Below, one piece after another: positions 8,419 through 17,904 of a DNA stretch of 64,000 nucleotides. The notes below the pieces were generated by a model. That model was given only the letters and a program-made list of their open reading frames with translations. It was not told the DNA's origin and searched no databases. Made by a program: the position numbers and the translations under genes. The stretch lies in NCBI RefSeq assembly GCF_004005495.1, contig NZ_RZYA01000006.1, forward strand, positions 186,001 through 250,000. The letters are read 5' to 3'. This DNA is from Streptomyces antnestii. Lineage in GTDB: Bacteria > Actinomycetota > Actinomycetes > Streptomycetales > Streptomycetaceae. The stretch's first letter is position 1. Each line of letters opens with the position of its first letter.

Positions 8419-8730
8419 CTACGCGGCCGTCAGGAGGGGACGGCCGGGCGCTCGGGGGCGCCTGCGACCCGGGGCGTCGGGGTCGCGCTGGGGCAGGAAC
8501 GCGGTGCGTTGCTCACGGTCGCGGATCGCCGTACGGACCCGGGTGCGGGGCACGGCGGGCGCGCAGCGCGCGGCGATCAGGGAGCAGACGGCGAGCGCGG
8601 AACCCACGGCGGCGGTCGCGGCGAGCGCGACGGCGGCAGTGAGGCTGCCGGTGTCGACGAGCACGGTCTCGACGAGGAGGAACAGAAGCAGGGCGGCGGG
8701 CCGCAGCGCGGCGGTCCAAGTGCGCGTCAT
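8419..8730 (-). CDS. DUF6412 small membrane protein
   Basis: 103 aa. Two hydrophobic helices (residues about 10-30 and 32-54) precede a basic, Pro/Arg-rich cytoplasmic tail with VPRTRVRTAIRDREQRTAFL and RDPDAPGR. I recognise this as the DUF6412 family that accompanies the second YidC in Streptomyces. Function is unknown; a role as substrate or partner of that insertase is a guess from context. A TATAAC hexamer lies upstream around 8780, and a GGGAGG ribosome site precedes the start. Confidence 0.75.
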   Translation of the reverse strand: MTRTWTAALRPAALLLFLLVETVLVDTGSLTAAVALAATAAVGSALAVCSLIAARCAPAVPRTRVRTAIRDREQRTAFLPQRDPDAPGRRRPRAPGRPLLTAA

Positions 8731-8850
8731 GTCCGTTACCCCTCCCTCTCTCGTCCCGTACGTGTGTGTGGTTCTGCCCGTTATACAGGATCACCGCGGC
8801 GGGCTGTAGGGCGGACGTCACGGTGCCGGTGCGTGACAGCGCCCCGCACC

Positions 8851-9726
8851 TCACCGGGGCCGCATCGACCGCAGCTTCCCCCAGACCGCGAGCCGGTAGC
8901 GGGACGTGTACTCGGGGGTGCAGGTGGTGAGCGTGATGTAGTACCCCGGCTCGCTGTACCCGGCGCCCCGCGCGACCCGGCTGCGCGGCACGCGCTCGAT
9001 GACGCCGCCGTCCCGCGCGGACGTCTGCGCGAGGCTCTTGTCGACGACGTACGTGTACACGGCGCCGCGCGTGCTGACCTGGACCTCGTCGCCCTTTCGC
9101 AGGCGCGTGATGTACCGGAAGGGCTCCCCGTGGGTGTTGCGGTGCCCGGCGAGCGCGAAGTTCCCGGCCTGGCCGGGCTGTGCGGTGCCGGGGTAGTGGC
9201 CGACGTACCCCTTGTTGAGGACGTTCTCCTTCCCGACGCCCTCGGCCACGGGGACGCGGAGGCCGAGGCGGGGGATGGTGAGGACGGCGTAGGCCTGGTC
9301 CCAGCTGGGGGTTGCCGCGGCGGAGGAGCGGGCGGGTGCGCGGCGGCCGGAGCGGGCGCCGGACGCGGCGGGGGCGTTGCCGTTCGCCGGTTCCGCTTCC
9401 GCGGGTGCGCCCCGATCTCCGCCGCCCTGCCCCTGGGCGGGCGGGGCGGCCCACTCGCGCTCCAGGGCCTGCACCTTGCGCTCGGCGCCGGCCCGGGCCT
9501 CGCGGTTGGTCCACCACAGCTGGTGGACGACGAGGAGCAGCAGGACGGCCCCGAGCGTCACGGCGACCTCGGCGCCGGTCCACAGGGTGCGACGCAGTGT
9601 GGTGGGGCGAGCCGAGGGGTGCCTGGACGCGCGGCGCCGCGCGTGCGGCCCCTGCCGCACGACAACAGGCCCACGCTCCCGCACCTGCACCTTCACCCGC
9701 TCCCGCTCCCGCTCCCGCTCCCGCAC
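8851..9726 (-). CDS. Class E sortase
   Basis: About 291 aa. A cytoplasmic basic N-terminus is followed by one membrane helix (EVAVTLGAVLLLLVVHQLWW), a linker and a C-terminal sortase barrel. The catalytic residues are visible: His in LAGHRNTHGEPF, Cys in ITLTTCTPEY and Arg in SRYRLAV. The Tyr in the GHYPGTA region is typical of class E, which recognises LAXTG. It probably anchors proteins such as the LARTG protein at 2.5-3.3 kb. The GTG start at 9726 is 6 bases after a TATCTT hexamer, compatible with a leaderless transcript. The first residues (RERERERER) come from a hexamer repeat, so the start is uncertain. Confidence 0.88.
   Translation of the reverse strand: MRERERERERVKVQVRERGPVVVRQGPHARRRASRHPSARPTTLRRTLWTGAEVAVTLGAVLLLLVVHQLWWTNREARAGAERKVQALEREWAAPPAQGQGGGDRGAPAEAEPANGNAPAASGARSGRRAPARSSAAATPSWDQAYAVLTIPRLGLRVPVAEGVGKENVLNKGYVGHYPGTAQPGQAGNFALAGHRNTHGEPFRYITRLRKGDEVQVSTRGAVYTYVVDKSLAQTSARDGGVIERVPRSRVARGAGYSEPGYYITLTTCTPEYTSRYRLAVWGKLRSMRPR
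9699..9722. repeat. GCTCCC hexamer repeat at the 5' end of the sortase gene
   Basis: About four copies of gctccc in a row encode the alternating Arg-Glu N-terminus of the sortase. Confidence 0.75.
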
Positions 9727-9803
9727 GGCCGCAAGATAGGGCCTCGCCCCTCAACTCACCAGACAACGGACCATCCCAAGAAGCGCCCCTAGGCTCACTC
9801 CCC

Positions 9804-10253
9804 ATGAGTCCCCTCTGGTTACTGGCGCTGATCCCTTTCGTCGCGGGCCTGGTCCTGGCGACGACGCAAGGCCTGCAACTCGTCACCGAGACGCTCCGGC
9901 GCAGCACGGGCACGATGGTCGACGCGACCGTGACCGGTCATGTCGCGTCGAACGAGGCGACGTACCCGGTGCTGCACCCGGTAGTCGGCTGGACGCCGGC
10001 CGACGGCACGACGCGCGAGCAGGCACTGCCGGACGAGGCGGGCCCCCACGTGCTCCCGGAGGGCCGCCGCATACGCGTCCGCTTCGACCCGGCGCACCCC
10101 GAGCTCGCCGCCCTGGACGGCGACGGCCGCTACCGCTCCTGCGTCGCCTGGCTGTGGACAGGCATGGCGTTGTGGGCCGGCACGCTGGCGGTGGTGATCT
10201 GGCGGATGGGGTACGTGATGAACGTGAGTAACGGATACGCGAGCCCGTGGTGA
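9804..10253 (+). CDS. DUF3592-like membrane protein
   Basis: 149 aa. There is an N-terminal membrane helix (LWLLALIPFVAGLVLATTQG), a soluble domain of about 80 residues, and a C-terminal helix (VAWLWTGMALWAGTLAVVIW). The middle part (MVDATVTGHV, TYPVLHPVVGW, GRRIRVRFDPAHPELA) has the DUF3592 layout. No enzyme motif is visible. TAGGCT lies 8 bases before the ATG with no ribosome site, suggesting a leaderless mRNA. It diverges from the sortase gene with a short shared spacer. Confidence 0.7.
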   Translation: MSPLWLLALIPFVAGLVLATTQGLQLVTETLRRSTGTMVDATVTGHVASNEATYPVLHPVVGWTPADGTTREQALPDEAGPHVLPEGRRIRVRFDPAHPELAALDGDGRYRSCVAWLWTGMALWAGTLAVVIWRMGYVMNVSNGYASPW

Positions 10254-10293
10254 CCTGGCCCCGCTGACGGTGGTCGGCGCTACGGTGTCACTC

Positions 10294-11343
10294 ATGCGCC
10301 CCGACACGCCTGCTACGCCCGCCGAGCCCGTAGACCCTGTCAACCACATCGCCGAAGCCGAGCGCCTGGAGCGCATCGCCGGCCTGTACCCGGAGGACGC
10401 CGAGCAGCTGCTCCTCCAGGCCGCGGCGCACTACGAACTCGCCGACGCCCGACAGCGCGCCGCCGCGCTGTACGACGGCCTGCTCGCCGGCCCGCCGCCG
10501 GCCTTGGAGCAGCCGCACCTGGTGAAGGCCCTGATGGCCGCGAACCTGTGGGAGTACGGCCACGAGGCCGAGGCCCGCGCGATCATCACGGGCATCCGCA
10601 CGGCGGCTCCGAGGGACCCGGCCGCGTATGTGATCGTGGCGGAGGCCCTGGAGTCGCACGACGAACTGGAAGCGGCGCACGAAACCTTCACCGAGGCCCT
10701 GACGCTCCTCCTGCCGGAGGCTGACCGCGCGAACCCGCCGTACGAGACGCACCCGCTGATCGTGGGCCGCCACCGGGTACGCCGAATGCTGGGCGCGGCC
10801 CACGACGAGTGGGACGCGCTCGCGGACCAGGTCAACAGGTCAACAGTGTCCCTGGACGAACTCCACGACCCGAAGCGGACGTGGGCGCTCGGCTCGGACA
10901 ACCCGGCGGAACTGATGGCCGAAATCCTGCTCCTGCGCGCGGAGTTGGGCTCGTACCGCCAGGCACTCTCGCGCCCGTTCCCGGTAGCCGTACTCCACTG
11001 GACGGAAGCCGAACTCGCAGAACTGGTCTCGGCCTACCCGACCCTCACCGCCGAATACCCGTCCCACGCCGAACACTTGGCGACCATAGAGTCCTCCCTC
11101 CGCGAACTCGCGGCCTCCGGCACCCCGAACCTGGGCATCGTCACAGGAACGGTCCCCTCCTACGAGGCATTCGCAGCCTCAGAATCCTCCTCCCCCACAG
11201 ACGCCTCCCTGCTCCCCCAGTACGCCACAACACTGGCGGCCCGAGGCCGAGCGGTCCCGTGGCCCCCGGAGCGAAGCGCGGAGTGCTGGTGCGGGTCGGG
11301 GCGGACTTATGGGGAGTGTCATGGGGTGGGGGCTGCGGACTGA
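10294..11343 (+). CDS. SEC-C motif protein with TPR-like helical repeats
   Basis: 349 aa. The N-terminal two thirds is alpha-helical with Ala/Leu-rich pairs resembling TPRs (EQLLLQAAAHYELADARQRAAALY, KALMAANLWEYGHEAEARAII). The C-terminus carries the zinc-binding SEC-C motif CWCGSGRTYGECHG. SEC-C domains bind zinc and often mediate protein contacts, as in SecA. A protein interaction role is likely, but no partner is visible. The start follows TACGGT by 7 bases, again suggesting a leaderless transcript. It ends about 160 bases before the defence island. Confidence 0.75.
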   Translation: MRPDTPATPAEPVDPVNHIAEAERLERIAGLYPEDAEQLLLQAAAHYELADARQRAAALYDGLLAGPPPALEQPHLVKALMAANLWEYGHEAEARAIITGIRTAAPRDPAAYVIVAEALESHDELEAAHETFTEALTLLLPEADRANPPYETHPLIVGRHRVRRMLGAAHDEWDALADQVNRSTVSLDELHDPKRTWALGSDNPAELMAEILLLRAELGSYRQALSRPFPVAVLHWTEAELAELVSAYPTLTAEYPSHAEHLATIESSLRELAASGTPNLGIVTGTVPSYEAFAASESSSPTDASLLPQYATTLAARGRAVPWPPERSAECWCGSGRTYGECHGVGAAD

Positions 11344-11500
11344 CGTCTGAGGGGACGGACTGACGTCCGGGGGAAGGGGGTTGGGCGGCAAGGGCGGGCT
11401 AGAGGGCACGTAGACCTTTGCAGTACCTTCACATTTACGATTGAGCTGTCGGGCCGCCCATCCCCCACGCAAGCCCCGACCTGTGTGCACGAGGAATGAC

Positions 11501-13054
11501 ATGCCTTACGAATCCGGCACCGCGTGGCAGTACGACGTACCCACGACGGGCAGCACGCACCTGCACCCGGACGCCGGATACGGCAAGGCCCTCTCCAACC
11601 AGGGTTATGGCTTCGAGGTCGCCGTCGCCGACCTCATCGACAACTCGATCGACGCCGGAGCGGACAAGGTCGTCGTGCATTTCCTGCGCGACGCGGACCG
11701 CATCCTGACCCTGCTGATCATCGACAACGGCACGGGCATGGACGACGCCGGACTCGACGCCGCGATGACCGTCGGCCGCCGCCGGGATTACGGCGAAGGC
11801 GCACTCGGCATGTACGGCACAGGCCTGAAGGCCGCCTCTCTGTCCAATGCGTCGGCGCTGACGGTGATCAGCCGCACCAAGCGCAGCCGGGCCGCCGGGC
11901 GCCGGTTGACCGCCGAAGGCATCGAGGACTCGTTCCGCTGCGACACCGTCGACCAGCGGTACGCGCAAGACATGGTCGACCGCTACGACGGCGTCATCGA
12001 GTGGCAGGGCACGGTCGTGCGCTGGGACGGAGTACGCGCGTTCGAGACGGTCGCGCGCGGGCACAGCGAGGCGTTCCTGTCCAAGGCGATAGCGCGTCTG
12101 GAGACCCACCTCGGCCTGTATCTCCATCGCTTCCTGCAGCGTGGTCTGCAGTTGGACATCGCCGTCTGGGACGTCACCGGCGCCGGCGCGGGGTTCGGCG
12201 AGGAGGTCGACCACATCGCCGTCGAGCCGCTGGACCCGTTCGGCTACAAGGTTCCGGGCAGCAAGGGCTATCCGCGTACATTCTCGGCTCCCGTCGAAGG
12301 CGTCGGAGACCTCACGCTCACCACTCACGTGTGGCCGGCCAGGTCCAAGCAGGCCGGATTCCGCCAGATCGGCTCGCTCTCCGACCGGCAGGGCTTCTAC
12401 TTCTACCGCAACGACCGGCTCGTCCAGGCCGGCGGCTGGAACAACCTGCGCAACGCCGAGAGTCATCTCGTCCTGGCCCGCGTCGCGGTGGACCTGCCGC
12501 TGGTGGCGAACAGCGTCTTCAGCCTCGACGTGAAGAAGGAGACGGTCACCGTCACGCCCGCCTTCACCTCAGCCGTGGACAAGGCGGTGGATGCGCAGGA
12601 CGCCACGTTCCAGCAGTTCCTCGGGCATGCCGAGACCGCGTACCGCGAAGGTTCGAAGCGTTCCGACATCAGCCGCAAGGCGGTGACTCCGCCCGGCAAG
12701 GGGCTCGACCCGGCGATCAAGCGGGTCATCAAGGAGGAGCTCCCGGAGAAGCCGGGCGAGGACCCCATCGCGTTCACGTGGACGACGCTGGCCGATGACG
12801 TCTTCTTCGCCCTGGACCGGGAATCCAACGCCGTTCTCCTCAACAAGACGTACCGCGAGGACTTCAACGACGGCCGCCGAGGCGGCACGAACGACGCCCC
12901 GGTCACCAAGACCCTCCTGTACCTGCTCCTGGAGGACTGCTTCGGCCTCGGCCGCTGGGAGAAGACACGGCAGGACCGGGTCGACTACTGGAACACGATC
13001 CTGCTGGCGTCGGCCCGCTCCCAGCGTGAACGGCGTATGCGGTCCGACAGCTGA
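11501..13054 (+). CDS. MORC/MutL-like GHKL ATPase (defence island)
   Basis: 517 aa. The GHKL ATP-binding fold is clear: N-box VADLIDNSIDAG (residues 42-53), G1 box IIDNGTGMDD (73-82), G2 box GMYGTGLKAASLSNA (103-117), and a likely S5-domain Lys in SLDVKKETVTV. It lacks MutL's C-terminal endonuclease. Iyer, Abhiman and Aravind (2008) described such proteins next to Z1 helicases in predicted restriction systems and placed them at the root of eukaryotic MORC ATPases. ATP-driven dimer clamping on DNA is the likely action. ATG 11501 is preceded by GAGGAA. It heads a three-gene operon with the Z1 and vsr genes. Confidence 0.9.
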   Translation: MPYESGTAWQYDVPTTGSTHLHPDAGYGKALSNQGYGFEVAVADLIDNSIDAGADKVVVHFLRDADRILTLLIIDNGTGMDDAGLDAAMTVGRRRDYGEGALGMYGTGLKAASLSNASALTVISRTKRSRAAGRRLTAEGIEDSFRCDTVDQRYAQDMVDRYDGVIEWQGTVVRWDGVRAFETVARGHSEAFLSKAIARLETHLGLYLHRFLQRGLQLDIAVWDVTGAGAGFGEEVDHIAVEPLDPFGYKVPGSKGYPRTFSAPVEGVGDLTLTTHVWPARSKQAGFRQIGSLSDRQGFYFYRNDRLVQAGGWNNLRNAESHLVLARVAVDLPLVANSVFSLDVKKETVTVTPAFTSAVDKAVDAQDATFQQFLGHAETAYREGSKRSDISRKAVTPPGKGLDPAIKRVIKEELPEKPGEDPIAFTWTTLADDVFFALDRESNAVLLNKTYREDFNDGRRGGTNDAPVTKTLLYLLLEDCFGLGRWEKTRQDRVDYWNTILLASARSQRERRMRSDS

Positions 13055-13117
13055 CCTGCCGTCGCCACCGCCAGACGCACCCACGTCTCCTCACTTCGCC
13101 AAGGAAGCCGAGCCACC

Positions 13118-16093
13118 ATGACGACGGACGACACTCTGCTTGAGATCCACACGAACGCCCTCGCTGGGATGGGCAGCACACCCCGGCACTTCGGCAGGAT
13201 GGCGGCCTTCATCGCCGATGACGGGCATCCGGACGAGGACCTCTCCGAGGAAACGTTCCGTGCCCTGATACTCAAGGGCGACAACGAACTTGTCGCCCTC
13301 TGGACCCGCCATCTGAACAACTGGGACTTCGCCCTGGAGGCCGCATGGGCCGACGGCGCCAGCCCGCGCACCCGGGCACGGCGCGACGCCGCATACGTCA
13401 AGCTCGCCCTCGGAACTGATCTGAGGAAGGTTCTCGACACGGTGGTGCCGATCTCCGAGATACCGGCGCCGACGATCGTCACCAAGGACTTCCACGACTG
13501 GTACACCCCGGAACGTGCCGCCGCCCGCTCCTTCTACTGGCGTGCCTACGAGGAGAAGCTCCAGTCAAAGGGGTGGTCCGCCGCCTCGATCGCCAGCCTG
13601 GACGAAGCAAGCCGTGCCGTCGTTGAGCGGCTGACCGACCCCGAACAGATCGCGGCGCGCCAGGCGAAGGGGCTGGTCGTCGGGTACGTACAGTCCGGCA
13701 AGACCGCCAACTTCACGGGCGTGACGGCGAAGGCGATCGACGCCGGCTACCGCCTGGTCATCGTCCTCGGCGGCACCCTCAACATGCTGCGGGCCCAGAC
13801 CCAGCGCCGCATCGACATGGAGCTGATCGGCCAGGAGAACATCCTGCGCGGGGCCGACCCGGACGACCTAGACTCGCTCGTCGGCGTCGACTACGTAGGC
13901 GACGACGACCCGGACTGGCCGAAGTTCGTCTCGCACGGCGGCCGTCCGTCCCTGCGCGGCGCGTTCGACATCGAGCGCCTCACCACCCGCGACAACGACT
14001 ACAAGACCCTCGCCACGGGCATCCGCGCCCTTGAGTACGAGAAGCGCGACCAGACCCGTCCACTGCACGACCCCGCCAACCTGCACCACGCGGCGGCCCG
14101 CGTCATGGTCGTGAAGAAGAACAAAGCCGTACTCAGCAAGCTGGTGAAGGATCTCAAGCAGATCAGGTCGCTGCTCGGCGAGCTGCCGACTCTGATCATC
14201 GACGACGAGTCCGACCAGGCGTCCCTCAACACATCGAACCCGAAGAAGTGGGCGGCTGGCAGCAAGGAGCGCACGGCGATCAACGACCAGATCTCCCAGC
14301 TGCTCGGGCTGCTGCCGCGTGCGCAGTACGTCGGCTATACGGCGACCCCGTTCGCGAACGTCTTCGTGGACCCGTCTGACGCCCACGACATTTTCCCGAC
14401 CGACTTCCTGATCTCGCTTCCCCGGCCTGCCGACTACATGGGCGTCCAGGACTTCCATGACCTTGACAGCCCGGTCCCCGAGGCCGAACGCGACATCACC
14501 AACTCTCAGGAGAAGGCGCACGTACGCGGCATCTACGCGGACACCTACGACGACGACCGCCTGCAGGAAGCGCTGGACGCGTTCCTCCTGACTGGTGCTC
14601 TCAAGCTGTACCGCACGGAACACGGGGTCACGGACGCTGACTTCCGCCACCACACGATGCTCGTCCACGAGTCGCTGAAGACGGACGACCACGCGGAGCT
14701 GGCGCTGCGCATCAACACCATGTGGCACGAGTCCGGTTACTCCTCCTCCGCGGGCCACGAGCGCCTGGCTGCCCTGTACGAGAAGGACTTCGCCCCGGTG
14801 TCAGCGGCGCAGGCCCCTGCCCTGCCGACGCCGGCCACTTACGGCGAGCTGCGCGGATACGTCAGCGACGCCCGGCAGCGGATCACCTCTGGCGGGCGTC
14901 CGGTGATCGTCGTCAACGGTGACTCCGACGCCTACTTCGCCGCGCTCGACCTCGACTTCCACGGTCCGGTGCCGGTCTGGAAGATCCTGGTCGGGGGCAC
15001 CAAGCTCTCCCGGGGCTTCACGGTCGAGGGCCTGACCGTGACGTACTACCGCCGTACGACACATCAGGCCGACACGCTGATGCAGATGGGCCGCTGGTTC
15101 GGCTTCCGGCACGGCTACCGGGATCTGGTCCGGCTGTACATCGGCCGTGAGGAGGCCTACGGCCGGAAGCAGACCGCCGACCTCTACGAGCGGTTCGAGG
15201 CGATCTGCCGGGACGAGGAGCTGTTCCGCAAGCAGCTCGCCAAGTACTCCGGCCTGGTCGACGGTCAGCCGCGCCTTACCCCGGCGAAGGTGCCGCCCTT
15301 GGTGGCGCAGCATCTACGGACTCTCCCGCCGTCGGCGAAGAACAAGATGTTCAACGCGGAGCTGGTCGCGGTGCGGTCCCCGGGTGACTGGATCGAGCCG
15401 CTCGCCTACCCGACAGACCGGGAAAAGCTCCGGCACAGCAACGAGGCCTGGCGCCCTGTGCTCGGCGCGCTGGACAACGACCCCTCCGTGTTCGTGCACC
15501 TCGGCGGTGACCGGGGCAGCTTCACCCGCTATGCCGCTAAGACCGCTGTCATCAGTCACAGCCAGCTACTCAATACGCTGGACAGCGTGACCTGGGGGCG
15601 CCCTGACCTGGTGGCCCCGCACCTTGAGTACCTGCGGGACCCGGGGGAGCTGGGCTGTGCCACGGATGACTGGGTCGTGATCGCGCCGCAGACGTCCGAC
15701 GGAGACAGCGCCGCGGGAAGCATTCTCGGCTCCGTGCCCCTCACGCTCGTCAAGCGTGGGCGCGACGAGCACGGCGTCTTCAACCGTCTCTCCGGTGTGG
15801 CCCACCGCCAGTCCGCGGAGCGCATCGCTGGCGCCCGCGCCCTCAGCGACGATGACCCCTTCGCTACCCAGCTACACCAGCCCCGGCGCGGCGCCGTGCT
15901 GCTCTACGCGGTCGGGAACCAAGCCGACGGCTCACTGGACGGCCTGGTGGCCGGCGGGGCCGTCGCTCCGGACAAGGTGATCATCGTGGCGGCCATCATC
16001 CCCGCCACCGATCCCGCGGCCAAGCCGGTCCCGTACCTCACATTCCGTACGATCGACTCAAAGAAGGACTCTCCGGTCATCGACGTCAGCTGA
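13118..16093 (+). CDS. Z1 domain superfamily II ATPase (defence island)
   Basis: 991 aa. The helicase-like first half has Walker A VVGYVQSGKTANF (about 188-200), IIDDESDQ (about 360) as motif II, and GYTATPFANVF (about 405) as motif III. The Z1 domain follows, with ILVGGTKLSRGFTVEGL and TLMQMGRWFGFRHGY (about 620-675). The C-terminal 300 residues are unassigned. Z1 proteins always sit with MORC-like ATPases in the published neighbourhoods and are thought to remodel or translocate DNA. Length fits the family. ATG 13118 follows AAGGAAG; the gap to the GHKL gene is 63 bases. Confidence 0.9.
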   Translation: MTTDDTLLEIHTNALAGMGSTPRHFGRMAAFIADDGHPDEDLSEETFRALILKGDNELVALWTRHLNNWDFALEAAWADGASPRTRARRDAAYVKLALGTDLRKVLDTVVPISEIPAPTIVTKDFHDWYTPERAAARSFYWRAYEEKLQSKGWSAASIASLDEASRAVVERLTDPEQIAARQAKGLVVGYVQSGKTANFTGVTAKAIDAGYRLVIVLGGTLNMLRAQTQRRIDMELIGQENILRGADPDDLDSLVGVDYVGDDDPDWPKFVSHGGRPSLRGAFDIERLTTRDNDYKTLATGIRALEYEKRDQTRPLHDPANLHHAAARVMVVKKNKAVLSKLVKDLKQIRSLLGELPTLIIDDESDQASLNTSNPKKWAAGSKERTAINDQISQLLGLLPRAQYVGYTATPFANVFVDPSDAHDIFPTDFLISLPRPADYMGVQDFHDLDSPVPEAERDITNSQEKAHVRGIYADTYDDDRLQEALDAFLLTGALKLYRTEHGVTDADFRHHTMLVHESLKTDDHAELALRINTMWHESGYSSSAGHERLAALYEKDFAPVSAAQAPALPTPATYGELRGYVSDARQRITSGGRPVIVVNGDSDAYFAALDLDFHGPVPVWKILVGGTKLSRGFTVEGLTVTYYRRTTHQADTLMQMGRWFGFRHGYRDLVRLYIGREEAYGRKQTADLYERFEAICRDEELFRKQLAKYSGLVDGQPRLTPAKVPPLVAQHLRTLPPSAKNKMFNAELVAVRSPGDWIEPLAYPTDREKLRHSNEAWRPVLGALDNDPSVFVHLGGDRGSFTRYAAKTAVISHSQLLNTLDSVTWGRPDLVAPHLEYLRDPGELGCATDDWVVIAPQTSDGDSAAGSILGSVPLTLVKRGRDEHGVFNRLSGVAHRQSAERIAGARALSDDDPFATQLHQPRRGAVLLYAVGNQADGSLDGLVAGGAVAPDKVIIVAAIIPATDPAAKPVPYLTFRTIDSKKDSPVIDVS

Positions 16094-16123
16094 GCAGCTC
16101 CGCTAGAGGGAGGCGCAGAGCCA

Positions 16124-16594
16124 GTGCAGCCAGACAAGCCTGGTTGGGAGGCCCCGGAAGGATCCTGGGCCTCCTCGGCCGCGCGCCGCAGGAACATGCA
16201 GGCGATCCGCAGCCGCGACACGAAGCCAGAACGCCTGCTCCGGCGTCTCCTGCACGCTCAGGGGCTGCGGTACCGGGTGGCCGCACGCCCGCTGCCCGGG
16301 CTGCGCCGGACGGCCGACATCGTCTTCCGACCGGTCCGGGTGGCCGTGTTCGTGGACGGCTGTTACTGGCATGGCTGCCCGGAGCACTACGTAGCGCCGA
16401 AAACTAACCCCGGCTACTGGTCCGGCAAAGTCGCCACCAATGTGGCGCGAGACCGCGACACCACTCAGCGCCTGGAGGAAGCGGGCTGGCTGGTGCTGCG
16501 GTTCTGGGAGCACCAGCCAGCGGACGAGTGCGCGGCCGTTGTCTCGCAAGCCGTCCTAGCTCGGCGGAAAGCTCTCCTGGACCGCCGTAAGTGA
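16124..16594 (+). CDS. vsr: Vsr-type very short patch endonuclease (defence island)
   Basis: 156 aa. Vsr signatures are RNMQAIRSRDTKPERLLRRLLH, the catalytic Asp in RTADIVF, and the zinc/active region VFVDGCYWHGCPEH, followed by TNPGYWSGKVATNVARD. In Dcm systems Vsr nicks T:G mismatches left by deamination of 5-methylcytosine. Here it is in operon with the GHKL and Z1 genes, and may instead be the nuclease of the system, as Iyer and colleagues proposed. The GTG start follows GAGGGAGG by about 10 bases. Its 3' end overlaps the convergent methyltransferase gene by 39 bases. Confidence 0.9.
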   Translation: MQPDKPGWEAPEGSWASSAARRRNMQAIRSRDTKPERLLRRLLHAQGLRYRVAARPLPGLRRTADIVFRPVRVAVFVDGCYWHGCPEHYVAPKTNPGYWSGKVATNVARDRDTTQRLEEAGWLVLRFWEHQPADECAAVVSQAVLARRKALLDRRK

Positions 16595-17749
16595 GGGGTC
16601 TTCCTCCGGCTCGAATTCGGGGTCCGGGTCTTCTCGCAGCTCTCCCGTGCGCTGGAGAGCTTCCGCGATAGCGCGCCCGACGGCCTCGGCAACCAGAGGC
16701 GGGAATGCGTTCCCCACCTGCCTGTACTGGGCCGTTTTCTTGCCCTCGAAGCGCCAGTCCTTGGGGAATCCCTGGATGATCGCCGCCTGCTCGACCGTCA
16801 GCATGGGGCCGCGCTCCTGCGCCAGGCTCCCCAGGTCGCGGTCCCGGTCAATGGTCTTGTCCTCATCATTGGCCACACCCATGCCGTTCACCCCGAGGGC
16901 GTTCCACGCTTTCTTCGCCCGGGTCGGTCCGAGATCGGCACCGCCGTGCTTCTTCGAGCCGCCCACGAGAGTCGGCGCGACGGTGCCAAGGCTCGCTTTG
17001 TCCCACCACTGCTTGAACAGCGGTGAGTCCTTCCCGCCAAGACGCCGGGCCATGGATTCCTCGAGCGCCTGCGCCACTGTCGTGATCTTCTTCCGGGGAA
17101 CCGGCCAGTCGAAGCCCCTGTACTGGTCCTTCCGGATAGCCACCAGGATCGCCCTCGGACGGAGCTGCGGAACACCGAAGTCCTGGGCTTCCAGGACATT
17201 CCAGCCGCAGATCACGTAGCCGGATTTACGCAGCCGGTTCTTGATGTGGTTGCGGTAGTAGCGGAATTTCGGCTCCGGCTCGACCAGGCCACGTACGTTC
17301 TCAATCATCACCGCGCGCGGCCGGAGCTGATCAACGAGATCCAGCATCTTCGGGAAGAGGTCACGCTCATCATCACGCCCGAGCTGCTTTCCGGCGGCCG
17401 AGAATGGGGGGCAGGGCACTCCGCCCGCAAGGAGGTCGAGTTCTCCCGGCTTAAGGAAATCGCCTTCCTCGCCATGCTTCCCAGAGTTGCCTTTCTTCCC
17501 CTTCCTGGAGGGGTTCGGAACCTCTTCGAGTGGCTTGAAGGTATTCACATCGCGGTTGATGATGACGCAGTGTTCCCGCTCCCACTTCCACGCGGGGTTC
17601 TCCCGGACGTTCAGAGCGAGCGTCGCGGCAGCATGCCGATCAATCTCCACGAGCGCCAAGTGCCGGAACTTCGCCGCGTGGAGCCCGACCGCCTGGCCGC
17701 CGGCACCGGCGCAGATCTCAATTGAGGTCAGCCTGTCGGCGGTGCTCAT
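16556..17749 (-). CDS. DNA (cytosine-5-)-methyltransferase (defence island)
   Basis: 397 aa. C5-methylase motifs are present in order: I ICAGAGGQAVG (12-22), IV GGVPCPPFS with catalytic Cys113, VI IENVRGL (149-155), VIII DFGVPQLRPRAILVA, and IX-X QVGNAFPPLVAEAVGRAI near the C-terminus. The enzyme flips and methylates cytosine using S-adenosylmethionine. The target-recognition stretch (about 240-320) gives no hint of sequence specificity. It is the last gene of the minus-strand operon and converges on vsr, matching the Dcm/Vsr partnership. ATG 17749 gives a normal start at TADRLTSIEICAG; an in-frame TTG lies 81 bases upstream. Confidence 0.93.
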   Translation of the reverse strand: MSTADRLTSIEICAGAGGQAVGLHAAKFRHLALVEIDRHAAATLALNVRENPAWKWEREHCVIINRDVNTFKPLEEVPNPSRKGKKGNSGKHGEEGDFLKPGELDLLAGGVPCPPFSAAGKQLGRDDERDLFPKMLDLVDQLRPRAVMIENVRGLVEPEPKFRYYRNHIKNRLRKSGYVICGWNVLEAQDFGVPQLRPRAILVAIRKDQYRGFDWPVPRKKITTVAQALEESMARRLGGKDSPLFKQWWDKASLGTVAPTLVGGSKKHGGADLGPTRAKKAWNALGVNGMGVANDEDKTIDRDRDLGSLAQERGPMLTVEQAAIIQGFPKDWRFEGKKTAQYRQVGNAFPPLVAEAVGRAIAEALQRTGELREDPDPEFEPEEDPSLTAVQESFPPS

Positions 17750-17904
17750 TCTCGGCTTCTCCTGGTGTGCGGCGTTGGCAGACATGCAAGTGTCGCATCC
17801 CGGCCAGGCAGGAGTCGCGGGACCGGACAACTTCCCCTCCCAGCAGGCCCGTCACACCCACGAGAGCGCTAAGCCGCCCGTTCCGACGGCTCATGCTGGC
17901 CGCA

